Of a stretch of 64,000 bases of DNA, positions 15,398 through 24,215 are shown piece after piece. This DNA is from Paenalicyclobacillus mengziensis (GTDB lineage: Bacteria; Bacillota; Bacilli; Alicyclobacillales; Alicyclobacillaceae): NCBI RefSeq assembly GCF_017298635.1, contig NZ_CP071182.1, forward strand, positions 4,750,001-4,814,000, written 5' to 3'. Below the pieces are notes generated by a model. That model was not told the DNA's origin and searched no databases. It worked only from the letters and a program-made list of their open reading frames with translations. Each line of letters starts with the position of its first letter. The first letter of the stretch is position 1. The position numbers and the translations under genes were made by a program.

Positions 15398-18355
15398 TTA
15401 CTGAATCCCCCCTGCACCAAGCGCAACGTTCACAGCTGCGATAGGCTCATAGTCATCCCGAATCCATTTTCGTTCCACTTGCACGCCCATCTGCGGTGTT
15501 CTCGTCGCATTTCGATGGTTGTTTTTCGGCAGAGGGTTCTTCCCGTCTTTGCGCAATACCTCAAGCCGGACCTTAGTCTGCTTGTAAGCCGGCGTGTGGG
15601 TTTTGACGTCGACCGCGTTGCCGGTCAACAGGTTGACCGCATTTTCATGGCTGTGTGAGTGCATCGGGAGATATACGGTCTTTCCATCGACCCTATCGGT
15701 TACGAGTGCCTTCACCTTCACACTGCCATACGGAGACTCAAGTCGCACGAGCGATCCCGATTCAACACCGCGCTCTTTCGCAAGTTCCGGGGAGATCTCG
15801 ACGAAGACCTCCGGCAGTTTGTGCTGAATACCTGCCGATTTGCTGGTCAGATTGCCTTCATGGAACTGCTCAAGCAAGCGACCATTGTCGAGAGTCAGGT
15901 CGAATTCCTGTGGAAACTCTACCGGTGGCACATAGTCATGCAGTGCGAAACGTGCCTTTTTATCTGGGAAGTTGAACCCATCTGCATAGAGGACCGGAGT
16001 ATTGCTGCCGTCAAGAGATCCCCAGTGGAAACTGCCCCACCCTTCGAGCACATCGTAGTCGCACTGTGCAAACCACGGCGTCAGGCTCGCCATCTCAGCA
16101 AAAATTTCGCTAGGATGCGTATAACCCCAGTCGTAGCCCATCTTCTTCGCAACCGCCATCAATATTTCCCAGTCCGGCTTCGCGTCACCGAGTGTCGGCA
16201 AGGCCTGGTAGAAACGCTGCACGCGGCGTTCCGTGTTTGTAAATGTCCCGTCCTTCTCAAGTGAAGGTACACCAGGCAAAATGACGTCTGCGAACTGGGC
16301 CGTTGTCGTCATGAAGATCTCCTGTACGACGAGAAAATCAAGCTTGGCGAGCATTTCCTGGGTGTGGTTCGAGTTTGCATCGACCCATGCCATATCCTCA
16401 CCGCAAATATACATACCGCGGAGCTTTCCGTACTCTATCGCAGCAAGCATCTCGATGTTGTCGAGCCCTGGTTGACTGGGAATCTCCCTCCCATACGCCG
16501 CTTCAAAACGACCACGTACGACATCGTCTGCTACGGGTTGGTAGCCAGGGAAGATGTTCGGCATGGTACCCATATCGCTCGCGCCCTGAACGTTGTTGTG
16601 TCCGCGCAGTGGGAATCCGCCGGCGTTTTTCCGGCCCATGTTGCCGGTTGCCAGCAAAAGGTTGCCGATAGCTGCTGACGTATGCGATCCGGCGATGTTC
16701 TGCGTCACACCCATCCCCCAACAGATGGCCGTTCCATCGGCTTCGTGGATCATCTCGGCAATCTTAATCAGTGTGGATTTGGCTATGCCGGTGGTCTGTT
16801 CGGCCATCTCGAGCGTAAACGGCTCCAAGGCCTTCACAAACTCATCGTAGTAATTGACGCGCTCACTGATGAACAGCGGATCGTGCCAGCCTTCATCAAT
16901 GAGGTACTTCGTAACGGCAGCCAACCAGACATAGTCGGTACCTTGCTTCGGCCGAATAAACAAGTCGGATCGATCTGCCATCTCATGGCGACGAAGGTCG
17001 ACTGTAATCAGTTTCTGGTCGTGCAGCTTATGAGCTCGCTTGATGCGTGTTGCAAGGACTGGATGTCCTTCAGCCGGCGCACAACCAATCAAAATGACAA
17101 GACCTGCGCCTGCAATATCCTGAATTGTGCCGGTGTCACCGCCGATACCCCCCGTCTGCTGAAGTCCCCAAGAGGCAGGTGATTGGCAGTAACGCGAGCA
17201 GTTGTCCACGTTGTTCGTCCCAAACACTTGGCGGGAGAGCTTCTGAATCAGGTAGTTTTCCTCGTTGGACATCTTCGAAGATGCGATGAATCCGAGTGCG
17301 TCAGGTCCGTAGGTGCTCTGAATACCACTTAGTTTTTCAGCGACTAGGTCGAGCGCCTCTTCCCAACTCGCTTCAACGAAGGCGTCTCCTTTGCGAATCA
17401 GCGGCTTGGTCAAACGTTCCCTGGAATTCACAAAGTCCCAACCAAACTTACCCTTTACACAAGTAGAGATGCTATTTACTGGGGCATCTTCGCTCGGCTC
17501 GATCTTTAAAATCTTGCGGCCCTTCGTCCAGACATCGAATGAGCATCCAACGCCACAGAAGGTACAGACGGTCTTGGTCTTCTTGGTCCGGGTTTCCCGC
17601 ATCGAGGCCTCAACTTCGGAGACCGCAAAAATGGTCTTGTAGTCTGGCTCCACTTCTTTAACCAAGTCAATCATTGGATTCATCAGGTCCTCTTTCACGC
17701 CGGTCATAAACCCTGCTTCACCGAGCATGGACTTCTCCATCAAGGCGTTGCATGGGCACACGGTGACACAATGGCCACAAGATACACAAGAGGACTCATC
17801 GATGGAAACGCCGCCGTCCCATAAAACGCGGGGCATGTCGCTCTCCCAGTTGATGCTCAAGGTTTCGTTCACCTGAAGGTCTTGGCAAGCCTCGACGCAA
17901 CGACCGCACAGGATACATTGATCCGGGTCATAGCGGTAGAAGGGGTTTGACATGTCATTCTCGTACCCTTTTGGTCGAAAGGGTCTCGTCTGGTGCTTCA
18001 CGTCGAGCATCTCGGCTGTGTTATGTATGCGGCAATTGCCGTTGTTGTTGTCGCATACCGTACAGTAAAGCAGATGATTCTCCAAAATCCGGTCCATGGC
18101 CTCAGCTTGTGCGCCGGAAGCGAGATGGGACTTGGTCAAAATGTCCATGCCGCTTTGAATCACCGTTGAACATGCACGCATGATTTGTCCATTCACTTCA
18201 CACATGCAGGTGTCGCAAGATTGAATCGGACCAAGCACTTCGGAGTAGCAGATGTGCGGATGTTCGATGCCTTGGTCGTTTAGAAAATCGAGAATTCGTG
18301 TTCCTTCGACTGCTTGTTGAGGTATGCCATTAAGCGTGAAATCCACAATGTTCAC
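15398..18355 (-). CDS. fdhA: Formate dehydrogenase alpha subunit, YjgC/YrhE type
   Basis: About 985 residues. The N-terminal 2Fe-2S ferredoxin/NuoG-like domain carries CYSEVLGPIQSCDTCMCEV and CTVCDNNNGNCRIHN. Two 4Fe-4S clusters follow (CILCGRCVEAC, CVSCGHCVTVCPC), then a molybdopterin domain with its own cluster motif (CTFCGVGCSFDV). The active-site loop reads NVDNCSRYCQSP: cysteine, not selenocysteine, and glutamine where most formate dehydrogenases have histidine. RGHNNVQGASDMG binds the pterin. Start is GTG at 18355 with AAAGGGAG seven bases upstream; the longer frame to 18403 lacks a site. Oxidises formate to CO2, probably passing electrons to NAD or another soluble acceptor. Confidence 0.9.
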   Translation of the reverse strand: MNIVDFTLNGIPQQAVEGTRILDFLNDQGIEHPHICYSEVLGPIQSCDTCMCEVNGQIMRACSTVIQSGMDILTKSHLASGAQAEAMDRILENHLLYCTVCDNNNGNCRIHNTAEMLDVKHQTRPFRPKGYENDMSNPFYRYDPDQCILCGRCVEACQDLQVNETLSINWESDMPRVLWDGGVSIDESSCVSCGHCVTVCPCNALMEKSMLGEAGFMTGVKEDLMNPMIDLVKEVEPDYKTIFAVSEVEASMRETRTKKTKTVCTFCGVGCSFDVWTKGRKILKIEPSEDAPVNSISTCVKGKFGWDFVNSRERLTKPLIRKGDAFVEASWEEALDLVAEKLSGIQSTYGPDALGFIASSKMSNEENYLIQKLSRQVFGTNNVDNCSRYCQSPASWGLQQTGGIGGDTGTIQDIAGAGLVILIGCAPAEGHPVLATRIKRAHKLHDQKLITVDLRRHEMADRSDLFIRPKQGTDYVWLAAVTKYLIDEGWHDPLFISERVNYYDEFVKALEPFTLEMAEQTTGIAKSTLIKIAEMIHEADGTAICWGMGVTQNIAGSHTSAAIGNLLLATGNMGRKNAGGFPLRGHNNVQGASDMGTMPNIFPGYQPVADDVVRGRFEAAYGREIPSQPGLDNIEMLAAIEYGKLRGMYICGEDMAWVDANSNHTQEMLAKLDFLVVQEIFMTTTAQFADVILPGVPSLEKDGTFTNTERRVQRFYQALPTLGDAKPDWEILMAVAKKMGYDWGYTHPSEIFAEMASLTPWFAQCDYDVLEGWGSFHWGSLDGSNTPVLYADGFNFPDKKARFALHDYVPPVEFPQEFDLTLDNGRLLEQFHEGNLTSKSAGIQHKLPEVFVEISPELAKERGVESGSLVRLESPYGSVKVKALVTDRVDGKTVYLPMHSHSHENAVNLLTGNAVDVKTHTPAYKQTKVRLEVLRKDGKNPLPKNNHRNATRTPQMGVQVERKWIRDDYEPIAAVNVALGAGGIQ

Positions 18356-18527
18356 AGCAATACTCCCTTTCCAATATACGACAAGTATCTCTTTGCAAAC
18401 CAATCAACTCTTGAACGCATCAGCATAGGACGACGCGACAGATGCCCAAGGAAACATATATAGCTACTTCTGCAATTTTAGTAAAGTAGCAACTAATGTC
18501 AACTTTCCAAGCAGTAAACCATGCCTA

Positions 18528-18869
18528 TCATCTGATATCTTGCTGCCCGTATTTTCTCCTCGCATGAGCGACGCTCCATTCATGCATAGCTTCTAAAACC
18601 GGTTTCAGCGTCATTCCGTACTCCGTTATTGAATACTCCACTTTCGGTGGTACCTGCGCATATACCTTACGGCGAATCAGTCCTTCCTCCTCTAATCCAC
18701 GCAACTGACTTGTAAGCATCTTTGGTGTAATTCCTACAAGCACTTTTTTAAATTCGCTGTATCGCATTGTTCGAGCAGACATCAGATGCAACAAAATGAT
18801 AGGATTCCATTTCCCGCCTAAGATAGAGAGAGCATCTTGTACTTGGCAATATTCAGGTCTAAACTCCAT
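18528..18869 (-). CDS. HxlR-family transcriptional regulator
   Basis: A 113-residue winged-helix regulator of the HxlR/MarR-like type: LSILGGKWNPIILLHLM, then RYSEFKKVLVGITPKMLTSQLRGLEEEGLI (recognition helix) and VEYSITEYGMTLKPVLEAM. ATG at 18869 follows GGAGGG; the frame continues upstream without a ribosome site. It is divergent from the pirin gene, separated by about 210 bp, and is the likely regulator of it. Many HxlR proteins sense aldehydes or electrophiles. Confidence 0.83.
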   Translation of the reverse strand: MEFRPEYCQVQDALSILGGKWNPIILLHLMSARTMRYSEFKKVLVGITPKMLTSQLRGLEEEGLIRRKVYAQVPPKVEYSITEYGMTLKPVLEAMHEWSVAHARRKYGQQDIR

Positions 18870-19078
18870 AGCGCCCTCCATTAGTATCTTTTTGGATACT
18901 ATAGCACATAAAAGTACGTACTTACTCTGATGGCCATTCGGTCTTATAATTTTTGCTGGGTGCAAGAGGTCAAAATGATGGCCGGTATGTGCCAAAGCGG
19001 ATACATCATTACGTCCATTCTTGAAAAGCTAGCTTACGAGTGATTCACACACATGTTCTTGAAAGGTGGAAAAACAAG

Positions 19079-20107
19079 GTGTCAGATGACAAAATTCTTG
19101 CCATACAAAAATTAGCGTTCCCGTGGGACACAGAAAACCCCTTTCTTATATCCGTGCATCACAAAGATGCTTATCCTCAAGGAAATGAAGACCAAGGACC
19201 GATTGTATCCCTAGCAGGCAGAAATCTCGGTCAAGACTTTACGCTACGCGATGGATTTAGAATGTATCATGGAACCCGTGTACCTGGATTTCCAGTCCAT
19301 CCTCATAAGGGATTTGAAACAGTAACCGTTGTTCTTCAGGGGCTTGTGGATCATTTTGACTCAACCGGATCATATGGAAGATACGGAAATGGAGATGTCC
19401 AGTGGCTGACAACCGGACGCGGAACGCAACATACCGAAATGTTCCCTCTTGTCCATGAAGATAAGGATAACCCACTTGAACTCTTTCAAATTTGGCTGAA
19501 TTTACCTTCCAAAGGTAAGTCCGCTCCTCCTGAATATAAAATGTTTTGGTCTGAGGATATCCCAGAGATAAGGATTACGGGTCTCAATGAAAGAAAGACA
19601 ACCATCCGATTGATAGCCGGAAGCTTTGCTGGAAAAACCAGTCTAGCGCCAAACAATGCTTCTTGGGCGAGAGACCCCCATCATCATGTGGGTATTTTCC
19701 TCGCTCATGTAGAGCCACACGCATCGTTCTCTCTGCCGCCAATTTCAAATACACTGAACCGCAATCTTTATTTTTATCAGGGCGACACAATCGATATTGA
19801 AGGTGTAACTGTTGAATCCTACCATCGGATCAAACTCGCTGGGGACCAAGAGATTACAATTTCAAATGGTTCTGCAGAAGGATATATCCTCATTCTTGAA
19901 GGGGAACCCATTCCGGAAGAAGTTGCGCAGTCAGGTCCCTTTGTCATGAACACCCGTCAAGAACTCCGCGAGGCATTCGAGGAGTATCAAAGAACACAAT
20001 TTGGAGGATGGCAATGGGAACGTCCAGATCCCGTAAACGACCGCAACGCAGGAAGATTCGCCCATTACTCCAATGGAACAATTGAAAAAAGGGAGAACCG
20101 CGGATAA
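19079..20107 (+). CDS. Pirin-family protein
   Basis: About 342 residues of the pirin/quercetinase bicupin family. The metal-binding N-terminal cupin has VHPHKGFETVTVVLQGLVDH and GRGTQHTEMFP with the three histidines and the glutamate. A second HHHVGIF motif occurs in the middle. Pirins act as dioxygenases or redox sensors; substrate not predictable. GTG at 19079 follows AAAGGTGG; an upstream GTG at 19040 is also possible. Base composition is lower in GC than the neighbouring genes. Flanked by two HxlR regulators, which suggests a stress-response module, possibly acquired as a unit. Confidence 0.83.
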   Translation: MSDDKILAIQKLAFPWDTENPFLISVHHKDAYPQGNEDQGPIVSLAGRNLGQDFTLRDGFRMYHGTRVPGFPVHPHKGFETVTVVLQGLVDHFDSTGSYGRYGNGDVQWLTTGRGTQHTEMFPLVHEDKDNPLELFQIWLNLPSKGKSAPPEYKMFWSEDIPEIRITGLNERKTTIRLIAGSFAGKTSLAPNNASWARDPHHHVGIFLAHVEPHASFSLPPISNTLNRNLYFYQGDTIDIEGVTVESYHRIKLAGDQEITISNGSAEGYILILEGEPIPEEVAQSGPFVMNTRQELREAFEEYQRTQFGGWQWERPDPVNDRNAGRFAHYSNGTIEKRENRG

Positions 20108-20185
20108 ATAGATTTCAGCGCCCGTTTCACTATACCAGCAAAGGACCGAAAGGACCGAAATCATCAGTCAAGAGAGGGCTCCATT

Positions 20186-20497
20186 GTGATGGATACGTCT
20201 ACACTCAGGCCCAATTTTGAATCTGCATTTGAACTACTAGGAAAACGTTGGACCGGGCTGATAATCCGTGTAATGTTGTCCGGCAAACAACGTTTCTCTG
20301 AAATACATGTCGTCATTCCGTCCATCAGCGATAGGATGCTCACGAAGCGACTGAAGGAGTTACAAACTATGGGGATTGTGCAACGGCGCGTCTACCCTGA
20401 AGTACCAGTCCGTATCGAGTATGAATTAACGGAAATGGGAAAGAGCCTTGCGCCTGTAATGGATAGTGTTCAACAGTGGGCGACTTCTTGGGCTTAA
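20186..20497 (+). CDS. Second HxlR-family regulator
   Basis: A 103-residue winged-helix protein: FELLGKRWTGLIIRVML, RFSEIHVVIPSISDRMLTKRL and VRIEYELTEMGKSLAPVM. It resembles the HxlR protein upstream in fold and length but clearly differs in sequence. It lies 78 bp after pirin on the same strand and may be co-transcribed, giving one divergent and one co-directional regulator for a single enzyme. Confidence 0.8.
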   Translation: MMDTSTLRPNFESAFELLGKRWTGLIIRVMLSGKQRFSEIHVVIPSISDRMLTKRLKELQTMGIVQRRVYPEVPVRIEYELTEMGKSLAPVMDSVQQWATSWA

Positions 20498-20604
20498 ACC
20501 TGTAAAGTCGCTATCAGAAGAATCCCAGCATCGTTACAGTGGAACAATGATTCCTGCTTTCATTGCCGAACTGACGATAAAACGAAAAAACAACGGAGAA
20601 AACG

Positions 20605-21069
20605 ATGAATATTATTCAAGTCGCTTATGAACCACCACCAAACACCGAAGGCTTGGTGTTGTGTTTAGGGAAATTCGACGGGATCCATGTCGGTCACCAA
20701 GCCCTTCTACGCGTTGCTAAACAGTATGCAGACATAGGACAACTTGCGGTCATGACCTTTGATCCACATCCACTCTGGGCACTCAAGCGTGACCCTGATT
20801 TCCAACGCGCATTGACACCAATCCGCGAAAAGCGGAGATTGTTAGAACAATATGGTGTAACTCGAGTGTATGAAGTCAACTTTACAAAGGAATATGCACA
20901 AACTTCACCGGAAACATTTGTACTAGAGCATCTAGCTGCACTGAACCTGAAACGTATTGTGGTGGGCGAAGGGTTCAACTTTGGGAAGGGAGAGGGAGAT
21001 CGCTGGTTTGAGCCACGCCTACCCATCGTGCGCATGGGTAAGATTAAGATGCCTGTGCCAGGGCGATAA
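20605..21069 (+). pseudogene. Truncated RibF-like FAD synthetase domain
   Basis: The 154 residues match the N-terminal FMN adenylyltransferase domain of RibF: LGKFDGIHVGHQALL with the HxGH-type nucleotide site, AVMTFDPHP, EKRRLLEQYGV, FVLEHLAALNLKRIVVGEGF and NFGKG. Full RibF has about 310 residues with a C-terminal flavokinase domain. Here the conserved part ends near 140 and the stop codon (21067-21069) lies inside the first palindrome of repeat element B, so the gene was probably truncated there. It might still encode a stand-alone adenylyltransferase, but the domain itself appears incomplete. A good GGAG ribosome site remains. Confidence 0.65.
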
Positions 21070-21274
21070 CGCGTTGTGAAAGCGTTATTTCGACGTCAGC
21101 CCTCTCGAGCCGCAAGAAATAACGCGTTGTAGAAGCGTTACGCCTCCACCCCTGATAAATAACACTTTGCGAAAGCGTTATTGTAGCGGGTGAGGACAAT
21201 AACGCGCTACGAGCGCGTTATTTCTACTTAACGCATCCCCTCAAAATTGAATAGCACGCTGCCAACTCGTTATT
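21065..21274 (+). repeat. Five-hairpin repeat element, copy B
   Basis: Units start at 21065, 21118, 21158, 21198 and 21250. The fourth, AATAACGCG-CTACGAG-CGCGTTATT, is a perfect palindrome outside its loop. Unit order, spacing and parts of the spacers (for example GCAAGA before unit 2 as in copy A, CCTCCACC between units 2 and 3 as in copy C) are shared with the other copies. It fills the interval between the truncated ribF-like gene and the PBP gene. Confidence 0.9.
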
Positions 21275-21313
21275 GTTGGAAGGAGTCGAACATGGTACGG
21301 GCCGAAAGTTTGA

Positions 21314-23911
21314 CTACTGCCCAGTGCCGTTCGTCGTGCTGCCTGTCCCGGAGCCGCCCGTGCTAGTGGTGTTGCCTACTCCAGACCCTACTCCAGACCC
21401 TCTGCCCGTCCCAGTAGCACCGCCACCGTTACTGCTGCCACCATTCGTGTTTCCGGTGGTACCGTTATCGAAAGTGTTGCCAAGGTTGTCAGTCTGACCA
21501 GTTCCTCCGGCACTGTTCGCCGCACCTGAGGTTCCGTTACTTACGCCCCCGGCCCCGGCACCAGCACCGCTACCTGCACATTTCGCGGCGTTTTGCCCGC
21601 TACCGTGGATAGACAGCGTAATTGTGGCAGGTTGGCCAATGAGCTGCCCATTCGACGAATCGATGGCCTGTACCGTATAAGTATAACTGTTGCCCACCGC
21701 GACAGATGAATCGGTAAACGTTAGGTTTGGTGTTTGCCCAATTTGAACCGGTACTGTCGCCGATCCGCTCGGACCCGCCGCCGTACCGCTCTGGGCAGAG
21801 GCCACGTCAGCCCGTGAGATGATAAACTCAGCCTGCCCGGCCAAATCTGACTTCCAACTCAACTGCACGCCGCCCGCAGTCGAATTCCACGTTACCTGCA
21901 GGTTCTTGACGGCATTCGGGTCATTCGTATTCACCGACACTGTACTCTGGAAGGTTTGTGGCGTCTGGCCCTGTTCTGCGAGCCGGACAATGTCGCCAAA
22001 AATCTGCGAACACTGATACGACGGCGCGCCAGTCATATGATAGGCCGGTGACGAATCGTCGTAGTTCCAGCCCATGTAGATGGAGCCCACCATATTTGGC
22101 GTGTATCCGTCAAACCACGCGATGCGGATCCAAGTCGGGTGCGATCCGGTCAGACCCTCGTCATACTGCACCGTTCCAGTCTTACCAGCCACACCCCAAC
22201 CTGGCATCGCAGCGCCGGTGCCTGTACCGTAGTTCACAACGTCCTCCATCATGCTGGTCATCGTGGTAGCGGTTTGAGACGACATGATGCGCTTGGCTGC
22301 TGGGTGAAACGCGTATATCTCCTGGCCTGACGTGTTGACGATGCGGCGAATCAGGTGCTCTTGCTGCTGAATCCCCTGATTGTCAAACGCCTCGTAAGCC
22401 TGTGCCATCTGTACTGCATTGACACCGTTTTGCATACCGCCAATCGCAATGCCAAGGTGTGTCTGGTCTTGGGCCGTAAACTGGATGCCGTCCTCCTCCG
22501 CAAAACGAACACCGGTCGGAATGCCAATCTTCTGCAATAGCGAAACGGCTGCCACATTCTCTGAGTACGCCAGCGCATAACGAGCGGTCACCTGAGTCGG
22601 CTGATTCGGTGCATCATTGTGTGGGAAGTACCCGCCGCCAAAGTCGTGCGGTTGGTTGCCGAGAATCGAGTTCGGCGTAATGGTGCCGTTGTCGATGGCC
22701 GGGCCGTATTCCAGAATTGGCTTGATGGATGATCCCGGTTGTGCATTCTCATATGCCCGGTCAAGTCCTCGTGCCGCCGCAGGATCCCGCGCGCCGGCCG
22801 CACCAAGGATGCCGCCTGTCGACGGATCGACAAAAACAGCAGCTGCTGGCACGGGCTCTCCGTTCACGGGTGCCGCAAAATGGGTCCCATATTGTAACAC
22901 CTGTTCAATTGCAGACTCAACCTGTGGGTCAATGGTTGTATAGACCTTGAGGCCGCCTTGGGTCAGCAACTGGCTGTTGATGCCGTTTTTGTCCGCGTAG
23001 TCCAGCAAAAACTGCGCAAACAACGGATGCTGTGTCCAGATATCGCCGGGCAAAGGATGCGACGAGACACCGAGCGGCAACCTTTTTGTCGCCTGTGCCT
23101 TTGCTTCCGTGATATACCCGTATTTAGCCATGTTCTGAAGGACCTGATTACGCCGTGTCATCGCTGCTTGTGGATGCTGCAGCGGATCGTACGCGCTTGG
23201 TGCCTGTGGCAATCCAGCTAGGAGAGCAGCCTGTGCCAAGGTCAATTGATTCGGATTCTTGGACAGGTCGATGCCGAAGTATTTTAAGGCCGCCTCCTTG
23301 ACACCCGTGGTTCCTTCGCCAAGGTAGACGCGGTTGAGGTACATCGCCAAAATGTCTTGTTTGCTGAAGTAGCGGTTGATCTGCACGCCGAGCAGAATTT
23401 GGTTAAACTTTCGACTGAACGTCTTTTTGTCGGTTAAATAAACAATCTTGGCCAACTGCTCCTGGATGGTACTGCCGCCTTGAGCCAAGTGCCCGCTCCA
23501 AAGGTCAACAAAGGCTGCACGCAGGATACCTTTGATGTCGACACTCGAACTGTTCCAGAACGTGTGATCCTCCGTCGCGACGACCGCGTTTTGCAGGTTC
23601 TGCGGAATGTCAGAGTATGGTATGTCCGATCCGCCTGGCGCCGCAATGGTTGCGTATTGATGCCCATACTTGTCGTAAATAACCGTCGGTGTGTTCGACG
23701 GGGTAAGCTTTGCCGCATCAAACGGCGTCAACTCAACAAGTGCGGTAAACACGCCGATGAAAACAGCAGTCGCTGCGACAAATAACAGTAGAATTCGTAT
23801 AAAGTATCTCGTGAATGTTTTCGGCTGTTGTGGCTTTCCTGACTTCGTGGACCTCATTGATTGACTCGATGCTACTGATTTGCTTGGTTTTGCTGGCTTC
23901 CTTCCAGTCAC
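21314..23911 (-). CDS. Class A penicillin-binding protein (PBP1a type)
   Basis: An 865-residue bifunctional peptidoglycan synthase. One transmembrane anchor (about 36-58), a GT51 transglycosylase domain with ATEDHTFW (Glu114) and GGSTIQEQLAK, then a transpeptidase domain with SSIK (Ser394), SEN (450) and KTGT (577). A fibronectin-III-like domain follows at about 685-775 and a long Gly/Asn/Thr-rich tail covers 780-865. The FN3 plus low-complexity tail is common in Bacilli PBP1 and probably lies in the wall. The gene converges on repeat element B; no classic terminator is seen between them. Confidence 0.93.
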   Translation of the reverse strand: MTGRKPAKPSKSVASSQSMRSTKSGKPQQPKTFTRYFIRILLLFVAATAVFIGVFTALVELTPFDAAKLTPSNTPTVIYDKYGHQYATIAAPGGSDIPYSDIPQNLQNAVVATEDHTFWNSSSVDIKGILRAAFVDLWSGHLAQGGSTIQEQLAKIVYLTDKKTFSRKFNQILLGVQINRYFSKQDILAMYLNRVYLGEGTTGVKEAALKYFGIDLSKNPNQLTLAQAALLAGLPQAPSAYDPLQHPQAAMTRRNQVLQNMAKYGYITEAKAQATKRLPLGVSSHPLPGDIWTQHPLFAQFLLDYADKNGINSQLLTQGGLKVYTTIDPQVESAIEQVLQYGTHFAAPVNGEPVPAAAVFVDPSTGGILGAAGARDPAAARGLDRAYENAQPGSSIKPILEYGPAIDNGTITPNSILGNQPHDFGGGYFPHNDAPNQPTQVTARYALAYSENVAAVSLLQKIGIPTGVRFAEEDGIQFTAQDQTHLGIAIGGMQNGVNAVQMAQAYEAFDNQGIQQQEHLIRRIVNTSGQEIYAFHPAAKRIMSSQTATTMTSMMEDVVNYGTGTGAAMPGWGVAGKTGTVQYDEGLTGSHPTWIRIAWFDGYTPNMVGSIYMGWNYDDSSPAYHMTGAPSYQCSQIFGDIVRLAEQGQTPQTFQSTVSVNTNDPNAVKNLQVTWNSTAGGVQLSWKSDLAGQAEFIISRADVASAQSGTAAGPSGSATVPVQIGQTPNLTFTDSSVAVGNSYTYTVQAIDSSNGQLIGQPATITLSIHGSGQNAAKCAGSGAGAGAGGVSNGTSGAANSAGGTGQTDNLGNTFDNGTTGNTNGGSSNGGGATGTGRGSGVGSGVGNTTSTGGSGTGSTTNGTGQ

Positions 23912-24215
23912 CTGATATCACCTAATCTTGTGGCATATGTCCATCATTCACATGGGCAACAACTTGCCAGCACAACTGCCTGCCAGTGTAACAGCTTGCC
24001 AGTAGCGGCTCCATCCATCATAGCCAAGTTAGTGGACGATAGCATACGTGTCGATGTGCATGATTCAGGGGGGCATCTTGAGAAATCTAGTGAAACGGGA
24101 GTGTGTGACACGGAGAGGGCTCAGCATCCCGCGTGGTACCGAATTATGACCGAATCCCCGACTTTTTCCGTCGTTTATCACGAGCGTGAGTCCCCGTTCT
24201 TGATTGAATCAACCG

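Noticed and set aside
16900..17300. Selenocysteine in formate dehydrogenase
   Set aside because: The frame is continuous and the active-site codon is cysteine; no in-frame TGA or SECIS-like hairpin is required.
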